Shown here: positions 11,258 to 19,902 of the stretch, piece by piece | Layout: every line of letters starts with the position of its first letter | Numbering within the stretch: position 1 is the first letter of the stretch | From: Diplonema japonicum | Taxonomy: Eukaryota > Euglenozoa > Diplonemea > Diplonemida > Diplonemidae | Direction: 5' to 3' | Assembly: GCA_964019335.1 (NCBI GenBank) | Contig: OZ025682.1 | Location: forward strand, 372,001-436,000 | Length of the DNA stretch: 64,000 bases | Program-made: the position numbers and the translations under genes | Notes under the pieces: generated by a model | Database searches by the model: none | The model's input: only the letters and a program-made list of their open reading frames with translations | What the model was told of the DNA's origin: nothing

Positions 11258-12019
11258 ATGAATCTCTCCAACACTAGATTGGCTGAAGAGGTGAAGACGT
11301 TACAAGAGGAGCTTAGGAAAACAAGGAAGAGGATTGTTGAGCTACAGGACGAAGTCGACGAGGCGAAAGGACCTGCGAGCACGAAAGTACAACAACACCA
11401 TCCTTGGAGGGTAACCATCGCCATCTTGAGAGAAGCGCTGGCAGGGATCAAGAGAACTGTTCTCGAAGAAGTTCATGCAGCGTGCAAAGCCGTGCAGAAT
11501 GTAGGTGACGGCCTCTCTGCGAAGAAGGAATGGAGCCCAGAATCGCGTTTACTTGATTTGGAACGTGAAGTTGAGCTACTCAAGTTGGACAACAAGCGGC
11601 TCTCTGCCGCCGTAAAAAAATGCGATCACGAAGCTGCACATCAAGCCTCGTCTATGCAAAGCCTTCGCGACAAGAACACCTTGCTGGACGTGAAGATTCG
11701 CGACCTCAAGAAGCAGTTGGGGATGAAGAAGGGTGCCGAAGAAGCTCTTCAAGACCAGGTCACCAAAATGGAGCGGCGGCAAGCTATTATGCGTACTCTG
11801 GCTACTACGCAAAATGAACCGAAGAAATGGCGGCGGGCGTCCCGGCCACGGGCCGGGTCGCCGGCAGCCACGATAGGGCCAAACCCTCCCGTCCCTCCTT
11901 CTCCCTCCTGTACGCGTGATGCTCCATTGCGCACGCCCACCCCGCGGCAGCCGTCCCCTGCAGAGCTCTTCCGTGGTCTCCAGCGTGCTGGCGTTAAAGC
12001 GTTCGAGATTGAGTCTTAG
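11258..12019 (+). CDS. Coiled-coil protein, unknown function
   Basis: A 253-residue protein dominated by heptad-rich helices: residues 8-40 (LAEEVKTLQEELRKTRKRI) and about 90-185 (RLLDLEREVELLKLDNKRL, then LLDVKIRDLKKQLG). A basic, Pro/Ser-rich C-terminal tail follows (RASRPRAGSPAA), ending in FEIES. No enzymatic motif. The pattern suggests a structural or cytoskeletal adaptor, but this is not more than a guess. It sits between the F-box-like gene and a secreted peptidase with no obvious functional link. Confidence 0.7.
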   Translation: MNLSNTRLAEEVKTLQEELRKTRKRIVELQDEVDEAKGPASTKVQQHHPWRVTIAILREALAGIKRTVLEEVHAACKAVQNVGDGLSAKKEWSPESRLLDLEREVELLKLDNKRLSAAVKKCDHEAAHQASSMQSLRDKNTLLDVKIRDLKKQLGMKKGAEEALQDQVTKMERRQAIMRTLATTQNEPKKWRRASRPRAGSPAATIGPNPPVPPSPSCTRDAPLRTPTPRQPSPAELFRGLQRAGVKAFEIES

Positions 12020-12192
12020 AAAAATAACCCTTTATTTTTGTTGTATTGTTTTTTGGTTGTTGCTTCTAAGAATTATCCTGGTTTGGATGAAGTGTTGCAA
12101 AAATCAAACCTGTTTTCTAGTAAGAAAAAAAAAAAAAAAAAGAAGCAAAAAGAAACAAACAAGAAAAAAGGACAATTCCTAACAAAAGAAAA

Positions 12193-13281
12193 ATGATGAA
12201 GTTAGCAATGCTCGCTGTGCTGGCCACCGCTGTGACCGGCAAGCGTCTCATCGAGACGGCCCCCGGGAAGAGGGTGTGGATGACGGAGGCGGAGGTGGAC
12301 ACCCTGGCGAGCAGGATCGGGGAGAAGAAGGCCTTCATCGACGTAACAGACTACCAGAACGTGACGTGGGAGAAGGTGAAGAGCAAGAAGGCCTCGTACC
12401 CCACCCCAGGCGTGCACAAGGCATACGCCATGTCTGTCATGGACGATCTGAAGGGCATTGAAACTGACATTGTCAACACGATTCAATACCTGGGAAGCCT
12501 GCACACAAGGTACTACACCACACAGACAGGAAAGCAAGCGACAGACTGGCTCGCAAGCCAGTACCTCGCAGCCAAGAAGGGGAGGAGCGACGTGACCATC
12601 CAGCAGTTCATGCACAGCTGGGTCCAGCCATCGCTGATTGTGTCTGTTGATGGGTTGGACAAGTCCGAAGAGGTTGTCATCATCGGTGGGCACATCGACA
12701 GCATCAACGGTGGTGCCAACGGGAGGGCTCCTGGTGAGGATGACGACGGGTCAGGCAGTGCGACTGTCTTCACAGTGTTCAAGCATTTGATGGACAACCA
12801 GTTCAAGCCTTCGAGGACTGTTGAGTTCCACGCGTACGCCGCTGAAGAGGTGGGCCTCCGTGGCTCCCAGGAGATCGCACAGCATTACAAGTCCATCGGA
12901 CGCAATGTTGTCGCAATGGTTCAGCTGGACTGCACTGGGTACACCGCTGACGGCCCCGCCAGCATCTCCCTCATTCAGGACAACACTGACCCTGACCTCA
13001 ACCACTACCTCACTGAGACAATTGCTGAATACTGTGCCACTCCTTCTTCCATCTCCAGCTGTGGGTATGGGTGCTCGGACCATGCCTCGTTCACCAATGC
13101 GGGGTACCCTGCTGCTTTCCCCTTTGAGGCTCCCTTCCCCCAGCGTAACCCCTTCATGCACGGTACTCAAGATGTCCTCAGCAAGATCAACACAACCCAC
13201 ATGGTCGAGTTCGCGAAGATGACGATTGGTTTCGTGTGCGACGTGGCTTGCAAGGAAGGTTCTGAGCTCTGCACGGCATAG
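12193..13281 (+). CDS. Secreted M28 family zinc aminopeptidase
   Basis: A 362-residue protein with an N-terminal signal peptide (MMKLAMLAVLATAVTG) and a full M28 dizinc site in order: H167 and D169 in GGHIDS, bridging D185 in GEDDDGSGS, catalytic E218 and metal ligand E219 in AAEEVGLRGS, D246 in QLDCTGY, and H323 in PFMHGTQD. This arrangement is that of bacterial/fungal leucyl aminopeptidases (Aeromonas AAP-like), which remove N-terminal residues from peptides outside the cell or in digestive vacuoles. Cysteines near 285-290 and 350-360 could form disulfides, which fits secretion. Two adjacent ATGs (12193, 12196) both preserve the signal peptide. No truncation seen. Confidence 0.93.
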   Translation: MMKLAMLAVLATAVTGKRLIETAPGKRVWMTEAEVDTLASRIGEKKAFIDVTDYQNVTWEKVKSKKASYPTPGVHKAYAMSVMDDLKGIETDIVNTIQYLGSLHTRYYTTQTGKQATDWLASQYLAAKKGRSDVTIQQFMHSWVQPSLIVSVDGLDKSEEVVIIGGHIDSINGGANGRAPGEDDDGSGSATVFTVFKHLMDNQFKPSRTVEFHAYAAEEVGLRGSQEIAQHYKSIGRNVVAMVQLDCTGYTADGPASISLIQDNTDPDLNHYLTETIAEYCATPSSISSCGYGCSDHASFTNAGYPAAFPFEAPFPQRNPFMHGTQDVLSKINTTHMVEFAKMTIGFVCDVACKEGSELCTA

Positions 13282-13334
13282 GCAACAGGGGTTTTTTTTC
13301 TTTACGGGTTTTATTGTTGAAAATTCTGTTGTGT

Positions 13335-13366
<32 letters not shown>

Positions 13367-13834
13367 TTGAAAACAAAAAAAAAGGGAGGGAAAACAAAAA
13401 GTGTGGCATGGTATTTTTCAGTATTTTTATTTTTACCCCCCCCCTCCCCCCCTGCGCGCCCTCTTTTCTTTTCTTCCGTGTCCCCTTTTTCCCTCCCCCG
13501 TTGTGTTTGCTTACAGGGAAAAAAAAAGTGTGAATTATTCCGAGACGTGTGTGTGGGGAAGGGGGGTGGATATTGAGAGGAGAAAAGAAAAAAAGAAAAA
13601 AAAAACCCCCCCGAAAAAAAAATGTTTCGAGGGAAAAGAAAAAAGAAAAAAAAGGAGTGGGGAGGGCGCTCTTCCCTTCCCCCCCCCTCCTCCTTTCTTT
13701 CTTAAAATGTCAAAAAACACTTTCTTTTTTTTGAAAGGGGGGAAACGTTATTCTGTTTTTTTTTTTTTGTTTCTTCTTTTTTTCTTCCACATCCCCTACA
13801 GCAAGGACAATAGAATAAAAAGAGAAAAAAAAAA
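13282..13834 (+). other. Homopolymer-rich spacer
   Basis: Runs of T (13337-13365), A, C and G with no credible coding frame. The right end (CATCCCCTACAG up to 13801) resembles a splice acceptor 33 nt before the next ATG. Confidence 0.6.
13789..13801 (+). promoter_or_regulatory. Putative splice acceptor upstream of acyl-CoA synthetase gene
   Basis: A T-rich tract ending CATCCCCTACAG, then an A-rich 33-nt leader to the ATG at 13835. It could be a trans-splice or 5'UTR cis-splice acceptor. Confidence 0.4.
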
Positions 13835-16117
13835 ATGGGAGGAACAGCTTCAGCAGAAGTTGCGGATCAAGCACCGTATCTGAAAGAAGGGAGCGAGCAT
13901 CATGCGCAATACGACGAAGGTGTGCACTGGCGATCAAGACGAGAGGACAGCTTGCCATGCAGAAGCGCGCAGAAAGGCACTGCAGGCCTGTCGGAGTGCA
14001 AATACGTGACAATCCCCTCTTTGTTCGAGGCAGCCGCAAAGCTGAAGGGAAAGAAAATCGCCTTCCGTGTAGAGAGAGGCGAGGGCAACACCCTCCCAAA
14101 AGAGTCCGACAAAACCCTTCCCTGGAAATCATGGACATACCAGGAATATTATGATGAGTCCTGCATGGCGGCACGAGCATTCCTTGCCCTTGGACTCGAG
14201 AAAGCATCGGGTGTGTGCATATTCGGGTTCAACTCCCCCGAATGGTTCATGAGCTACATGGGGAGCATCTGTGCGGGTGGCATTGCCATCGGGATCTACC
14301 CCTCAGACAGGGAAGATCAGGTTGCGTACAAAGCACTGCACGGCGGTGCGACTATCGCCGTTGTTCAAGGAGAGAAGGAAGCAACATCCTTTGTCAACCT
14401 GGCGAAGGAAGGAAAGCTCCCGAAATTGAAAGCCATCGTGTACTGGTCCCCCGAGACCAAAATCGAATCCTTCCAAAACAAAGACGGTGCCACTGTCGAA
14501 GTAATGTACTGGGGCGCCCTCCAAACCTGGGCAAAGAAGACATCCGACGCGGAACTCACCTCCGCGCAGAAATCCCAAAACCCTGGGTCTGCATGCTGCC
14601 TTGTATACACTTCCGGTACCACAGGGAACCCTAAGGCAGTGATGCTCTCTCACGATAATTACCACTATGAATCATGGTGTGTTAAAGAACTGATCGGTGG
14701 GCATAAGTTGACCGGCGAACAGAGAATCCTTTCATACCTCCCTTTGTCCCACGTTGCGGGAATGCTTGTTGACATCGTGGCGCCAATGGTGTTATCCGCA
14801 AGGGTGCCCGGGTGGGTCACCGTCACCTTCGCAAGGCCGTACGATTTGAAGGCAGGTACGTTGAAGCATCGGTTGGTCGCGACGAAGCCGACGCTGTTCC
14901 TGGGGGTACCCAGGGTGTGGGAGAAGATCGAGCAAGCGTTGAAGGAGCTCCGGGAGAAGAACCCCCCCGGCGCGTGCAAACTGTGGATGGTCGACAACGC
15001 CAAAGCAAGCGGCTTGGAATTCGCAAAACAGAGATTAATGGGCGGAACGGGAAAATCACCATCATGCCACACATCATGTCTCAACAACACAGTGTACAGC
15101 GCTGTCAAAGCAGGGCTGGGCCTGGACAAACTTGTCATGGCGTTTACAGGCGCGGCACCTATCCAGACGGAAACCCTGGAATACTTCGGGCAGTTCGGCA
15201 TTGACATCCACGAGATATACGGAATGTCCGAGTGCACAGGAGGCACAACATCTAACGGGCACACAGCACGGTTGTGGGGCTCCTGCGGGTTCGCCCTTTC
15301 AGGGATGGAGGTCGCCATTCTTCAACCGGATCCTGCAAACACGTCAAACTTCACAAGGTGCCAACCATGCCCGCCTGCAGATCTTTTATCGCCCACATTG
15401 TCGGAGCAGTATCAAGGTGAGGTTTGCTTCCGTGGCCGGCATATCATGATGGGGTACCTTGCCAACCCGGAGCTGGGCGACGAGCATGTTAAAGAGATCG
15501 AGCAGAAAAACGCGGATGCGATCGACAAGAACGGGTGGCTGCACTCCGGCGACAAGGGCGCACTGGACACAAGAGGGATGCTAAAAATCACCGGGAGGTA
15601 CAAGGAGCTGATCATCACTGCGGGCGGCGAGAATGTTGCACCTGTACCTATTGAAGGGTGCATCAAAGACCTGCTAGGCGGCGCAATCAACAACGTAATG
15701 ATGGTAGGGGATAAGAGGAAGTTCAACATTGTCCTTGTAACACTGTGTACAAACGGTGCTACTGGGGAAAAACCAGGGACGAATGAACTATCTGGCGCTG
15801 CGCGATCAGTCTCGAGCAGTACTAAGGTCCAGGAAGCTGTATCAGACCAGATTTGGATCAAGAAGATTGAGGCCGCCATTAAGCAATGCAACTCCACAGG
15901 TTCCGTGGTGCCCTCAGCTGCCTGCCGGGTCCAGAAGTTTTCCATCCTTCCTCATGACTTTTCTGTGCTGACAGGGGAGTTGACCCCCACATTCAAGCTG
16001 AAGCGTAGTATGGTAGAGGCCACCTACAAGGAGCTTATCGACTCCATGTATAGTGAAGAGAATGTTGAAAACAACTACATCAAATGCCAGGCCGAAAATA
16101 ATGTGCCGTTTCAGTAG
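13835..16117 (+). CDS. Long-chain fatty acyl-CoA synthetase, bubblegum (ACSBG) type
   Basis: A 760-residue ANL-superfamily enzyme, close to the usual ACSBG length. Key motifs: P-loop YTSGTTGNPKAVMLSH from residue 258; LPLSHVAG; the adenine-binding block IYGMSECTGG; GWLHSGDKG near 567; and the hinge region ITGRYKELIITAGGENVAP near 587-606. It would activate long-chain fatty acids to acyl-CoA with ATP, via an acyl-adenylate, for lipid synthesis or oxidation. The N-terminus MGGTASAE fits an N-myristoylation signal, so membrane attachment is plausible without a transmembrane span. The start is supported by the AAAAAATGG context. A long homopolymer spacer follows. Confidence 0.93.
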   Translation: MGGTASAEVADQAPYLKEGSEHHAQYDEGVHWRSRREDSLPCRSAQKGTAGLSECKYVTIPSLFEAAAKLKGKKIAFRVERGEGNTLPKESDKTLPWKSWTYQEYYDESCMAARAFLALGLEKASGVCIFGFNSPEWFMSYMGSICAGGIAIGIYPSDREDQVAYKALHGGATIAVVQGEKEATSFVNLAKEGKLPKLKAIVYWSPETKIESFQNKDGATVEVMYWGALQTWAKKTSDAELTSAQKSQNPGSACCLVYTSGTTGNPKAVMLSHDNYHYESWCVKELIGGHKLTGEQRILSYLPLSHVAGMLVDIVAPMVLSARVPGWVTVTFARPYDLKAGTLKHRLVATKPTLFLGVPRVWEKIEQALKELREKNPPGACKLWMVDNAKASGLEFAKQRLMGGTGKSPSCHTSCLNNTVYSAVKAGLGLDKLVMAFTGAAPIQTETLEYFGQFGIDIHEIYGMSECTGGTTSNGHTARLWGSCGFALSGMEVAILQPDPANTSNFTRCQPCPPADLLSPTLSEQYQGEVCFRGRHIMMGYLANPELGDEHVKEIEQKNADAIDKNGWLHSGDKGALDTRGMLKITGRYKELIITAGGENVAPVPIEGCIKDLLGGAINNVMMVGDKRKFNIVLVTLCTNGATGEKPGTNELSGAARSVSSSTKVQEAVSDQIWIKKIEAAIKQCNSTGSVVPSAACRVQKFSILPHDFSVLTGELTPTFKLKRSMVEATYKELIDSMYSEENVENNYIKCQAENNVPFQ

Positions 16118-16312
16118 GAAAGGGGGAAAAAAAAAAAAAAAAAAAGGCTCTTCTCCCCCCGTCTTCCTCCTCCCCCTTTCTTCGAAATGCGAAAACCGTT
16201 CCGTTTCCACCTTCCCCCTCCCTCCCCCAAGAAAAAAAAAAAAAAAAGAAGAAAAAAAAAGGGTTTGCGGGTGGTATTATTTTTTTTTTTTCTCGTTGTT
16301 GTATTATTCTTC

Positions 16313-16343
<31 letters not shown>

Positions 16344-17375
16344 GGTACCGAATACATGGGAGCGTAGTGTGGGAAACAATGAAAGAAGAATGGGGGGGAA
16401 GGGGGTAGGGAGAAAGAAGAAGGGATAAAAAAAAAAAAAAAAAAAAAGGATGGTGTAAGGGGACTGAACATAACATACTTTGCCACCCCTCACCCTCTCT
16501 GACCTGTTTAAGAAGTTGATAAAAAAAAGTTTAATATAAAACCTCTTTGTTCCTTTATTTTTTTTGTTATTTATTGGCCTGGAAACAGGCCACCCCCTCC
16601 CCCCTCTTAGAAAGTTTGAAGGGAAAAAAAAAAGAAAATTCCGATCTACTTGCCTTTTCCCCCCCTTCTTTTTTATTTCTGTCAAGGTGCAAGTATTTAA
16701 AAAAAAACCAAAGCCCCAAAAAGATTTTGTTGCCCTCCATTTTTTTTTTTTTTTTCCCGTTCATAAACAGAAACCACCTCGTCAGTCTATCTTCTTTTCT
16801 CTCTCTTTTTTTTCTTTCTTTTTTTTTCTTTGTAGAACAAAAAGAAATATTCCCCTTTAGGAGGGGAACAAGAAGCTGCACCTTAAATATGTGCAGTGAA
16901 ATGGCAACTCCATAAAGAAAGGTCAAAATAGGTCTAGAAAAAGAAGGGGGAAAGGAAGGAAACTCCTGTGCAGAGAGAAATGAGAAAAGAGAAAACAAAA
17001 AGAAAAAGAAAGAAAGTTTTTTTTTTTTTTTAAAACTGTAACAAGAGAAGAACTGAGATACCTGTAAGTTTTTTTTTCTTTTTTAGTGGTCACAATTTTT
17101 CTTCTACATTTTTTAAGCCCCTCATCTTATACAGCAAAAAAAGGGGAGGGGGGTGAAATACAAATAACTGACCACACTATTTAAAAGAAAAAAGGGTGCT
17201 CTCTCCCCCTTCCCCCCCCCCCCCCCCTTCTCTGTTCCCCTCCACTTGTTCCTACCCCTCTCCCCCCCCCCCCCCCCATCCCTTTAAGAATTTTCATATT
17301 TTTCCCCACCTGCGGAAAAAAAATAATAGATATCATATTGTCAGGAAAGAGATTTAAAAAAAAAAAAAAAAAGAA
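16118..17375 (+). other. Long homopolymer-rich spacer, no gene seen
   Basis: A 1.26-kb stretch of T, A and C runs (T-run 16315-16343; C-runs about 17214-17227 and 17264-17277). Open frames in it encode only low-complexity Phe/Lys/Pro strings. Ends in a 17-A run directly before the kinesin ATG. Confidence 0.6.
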
Positions 17376-19469
17376 ATGTCAGCGAGGGTGTTGTTACAGT
17401 GGTTGAATGAAAGGCTGGACACGAATATGAAGGGGATTACAGAGATGTCTGATGGTTGGCAATACTGCCAGCTTCTTGACATGATGTTTGAGAAAGCGAT
17501 CCCCCTCTCGAAGGTCATCTTCAAGGCCAAGAACGAAGAGCAACGCTTGGCCAACTTCAAGCTCGTCATGACCTTCCTCCACAAGGCAAAAGCAGACGTC
17601 CCGAACGGCGAAATCGACATCCAAAAACTCGTGAAAGGCCACCAAACCCACAACCTGTCCTTCCTGTCTTGGTTCAAAAGGTGGTGCGACCAAGAAATAG
17701 GCGATGAAATTCCTGTCTACAACGCAATGCAGAGAAGAAAACAAGCGAGCTCCAAAACCCCTTCTGGATCAACACCTGTTAAGGAGCGCAGGTTGAAACG
17801 TAAGGCGGATTCCCCTACAGTCCGATGCCTCTCCTTAGACGACCTCGCCCCGCCACCAACGACGAAACCCCCTACTCTGGACGCCGCACAAAGCGAAGCA
17901 GGCCCAGCAATGTCGTTCATCATGAACAGTCTTTCCAAGAAGCCCCGTACCACCACCACCACCACCACGCCATCATACACAGCAACACCCATCATAACAG
18001 AACGTACAATGAACACAGACCCACCAGCGAAGACAAAGCCCAGCGAGGCCGAACCGAACCCGCTTCTCGTGCAGCGTCTGAGAGACGATCTCCGCAAATA
18101 CCAAGACGACGCAAAAAAACGCTCGCTGGACGATTTGAAAGGATCCAAATCCCTTAAAGACCTTGAGTCGAGGCTGTCCAAATCCTTAGAGGAAGCCAGG
18201 CAGCTTGAAGAAAAGGTCAAACACCTTGAGAAACAACACTCCGCATCTAAACAAGAGGCTAAGGAGAACGCGTCTGAAAGCAAAATGTGGCGGGACAAAG
18301 CTGGGGTCCTCCAGCAGCACATTGAAAACGCAACAGACCAACTGAGAGACAAGGATGATAAGATCAACAAGGCGGCTGAGGTTCGCAGGATGCTGCACAA
18401 CTCCCTCCAAGAGCTGAAGGGGAACATCAGGGTCTTCGCGAGGCTGAGACCGTTCCTGAGGGGGGAGTGCTCGGAGAGGAACTTGTTCGGGTTCCCGGAC
18501 GACCTGGACAACAGAAAAATCGAGGTTTCGGAACCACCGTCAGCGGGTGTGACAGGCGTTGTCAAGGCAAGCAAATCCTCGATGTTCGAGTTCGACAAGG
18601 TCTTCTCTCAAAGCTCATCTCAAAGTGACATCTTCCGTGAGGTGTCGCAACTGGTGCAGTCTGTCCTGGATGGGTATAAGGTTTGCATTTTCGCGTACGG
18701 GCAGACGGGCAGCGGGAAGACCTACACAATGGAAGGCTCCGAAGGAGACGCGGGTCTCATCCCACGCACCGTCCAACAACTCTTCGAACGCAGCAAAGAA
18801 ATGACCCAACAAGGCTGGGACATGTCCATGAAAGGCCGCTATGTTGAGATCTACAACGACAAGCTGAAGGATCTTCTCGGCGACGGAACAGACGACAAAA
18901 AAATCGAGATCCACCATTCCAAGACAGGCGACGACACGCACCTTACAAACTGTTCATTGGTCCCCGTCACTGATGCACACAGCGTCAGACAGGTTTTGGA
19001 AACAGCGAAAAGCAGGAGAACCGTAGCTGCCACCAAGATGAACGAGCTGTCTAGTAGATCGCACTCCGTCTTCACCTTGAAGATCACAGGGAAGAACGAA
19101 GGTACTGGACAGTTAATGTCATCTGAGATCAATCTCATTGATCTTGCAGGGTCTGAACGGGTGAAGGACAGCGGTGTCACGGGCGAAGCCCTCAAGGAAG
19201 CTGAACACATCAACACTTCCCTCACCCACCTTGGGAACGTTATCCAACAGCTTCATGCTAACAAGGGTTCTAAGAAGACAACGCATATCTTCAGGAACAG
19301 CCAGCTCACATGGCTCCTCAAGAGCTGTCTTGGAGGTGATTGCAAAACGCTCATGATGGTGAACATTTCCCCTGCGCCCACTTCCCTTCCAGAGAGCGTA
19401 AACTCCTTGAGGTTCGCCACCAAGGTCAACTCCTGCCAGATCGGAACGGCGTCGAGAAGAGTTAAGTAG
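17376..19469 (+). CDS. Kinesin-14 motor fused to an EB1-type calponin-homology domain
   Basis: A 697-residue protein. Residues 1-115 match the EB1/MAPRE microtubule plus-end-binding CH domain: LLQWLNERL, GWQYCQLLDMMF, VIFKAKNEEQRLANFKLV, QKLVKGHQTHNLSFLSWFKR. A basic Ser/Thr-rich linker with a Thr run follows (residues 120-230). A coiled coil spans about 230-345, and then the kinesin-14 neck (QELKGNIRVFARLRP) precedes a C-terminal motor. Motor motifs: P-loop GQTGSGKT (442-449), switch I NELSSRSHSVF, switch II LIDLAGSERV. The neck-before-motor order and C-terminal motor mark a minus-end-directed kinesin-14. Expected action: crosslinking or sliding microtubules in the spindle or cytoskeleton, with a tail that could track plus ends. 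No truncation; all motor motifs are intact. Confidence 0.93.
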   Translation: MSARVLLQWLNERLDTNMKGITEMSDGWQYCQLLDMMFEKAIPLSKVIFKAKNEEQRLANFKLVMTFLHKAKADVPNGEIDIQKLVKGHQTHNLSFLSWFKRWCDQEIGDEIPVYNAMQRRKQASSKTPSGSTPVKERRLKRKADSPTVRCLSLDDLAPPPTTKPPTLDAAQSEAGPAMSFIMNSLSKKPRTTTTTTTPSYTATPIITERTMNTDPPAKTKPSEAEPNPLLVQRLRDDLRKYQDDAKKRSLDDLKGSKSLKDLESRLSKSLEEARQLEEKVKHLEKQHSASKQEAKENASESKMWRDKAGVLQQHIENATDQLRDKDDKINKAAEVRRMLHNSLQELKGNIRVFARLRPFLRGECSERNLFGFPDDLDNRKIEVSEPPSAGVTGVVKASKSSMFEFDKVFSQSSSQSDIFREVSQLVQSVLDGYKVCIFAYGQTGSGKTYTMEGSEGDAGLIPRTVQQLFERSKEMTQQGWDMSMKGRYVEIYNDKLKDLLGDGTDDKKIEIHHSKTGDDTHLTNCSLVPVTDAHSVRQVLETAKSRRTVAATKMNELSSRSHSVFTLKITGKNEGTGQLMSSEINLIDLAGSERVKDSGVTGEALKEAEHINTSLTHLGNVIQQLHANKGSKKTTHIFRNSQLTWLLKSCLGGDCKTLMMVNISPAPTSLPESVNSLRFATKVNSCQIGTASRRVK

Positions 19470-19902
19470 AAGAAAAAAAAAAGAGAAAAAAAAAAATGAA
19501 ACCCCTTTTGTTATGTTAGATTTTTTTTTTTTTGCTTCCCCCTCCCCTCTCCTATTGTTAATGACCTCCCTTCTTCTTCTTCCCCCCCCCCCCTCCTTTC
19601 CTTTTTGCCCCCAATCTTAGATAGGTTAGAAATAAGGGGGGAAAATACTCTCCGAAGAAAAGAATAAATAACCGCCCTTTTTAAAAAAACTGTACAAACC
19701 TTTTTACTAATAACAAAAAAAAACTGTACCCTCCCCCCCTTTTTTTTCTTATTCCCCAATATTTCCACCCCGCTCTCTTCCCCCCCCCCCCCCCCGCCCT
19801 CTTTTTTAATAGACCACTCCCCCTTGTTTTCGCGCCCCTTTATATTTTTCCCCTTCTCGAATCCTTTTATTTGAATACAGGCTGACACGTAAGAAAGATA
19901 AA
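19470..19902 (+). other. Pyrimidine-rich spacer
   Basis: C- and T-rich runs with no credible coding frame. Ends in TTGAATACAG at 19880, an acceptor-like site 22 nt before the next ATG. Confidence 0.6.
19869..19880 (+). promoter_or_regulatory. Putative splice acceptor upstream of SMP-C2 gene
   Basis: A pyrimidine-rich spacer ends TTTGAATACAG, followed by a 22-nt leader to the ATG at 19903. The same design recurs before other genes in the window. Confidence 0.4.

Noticed and set aside
16118-16160. Possible terminal intron at the end of the acyl-CoA synthetase gene
   Set aside because: The donor would be GTAGG, unlike the others, and the following sequence is pure pyrimidine without a coding look.
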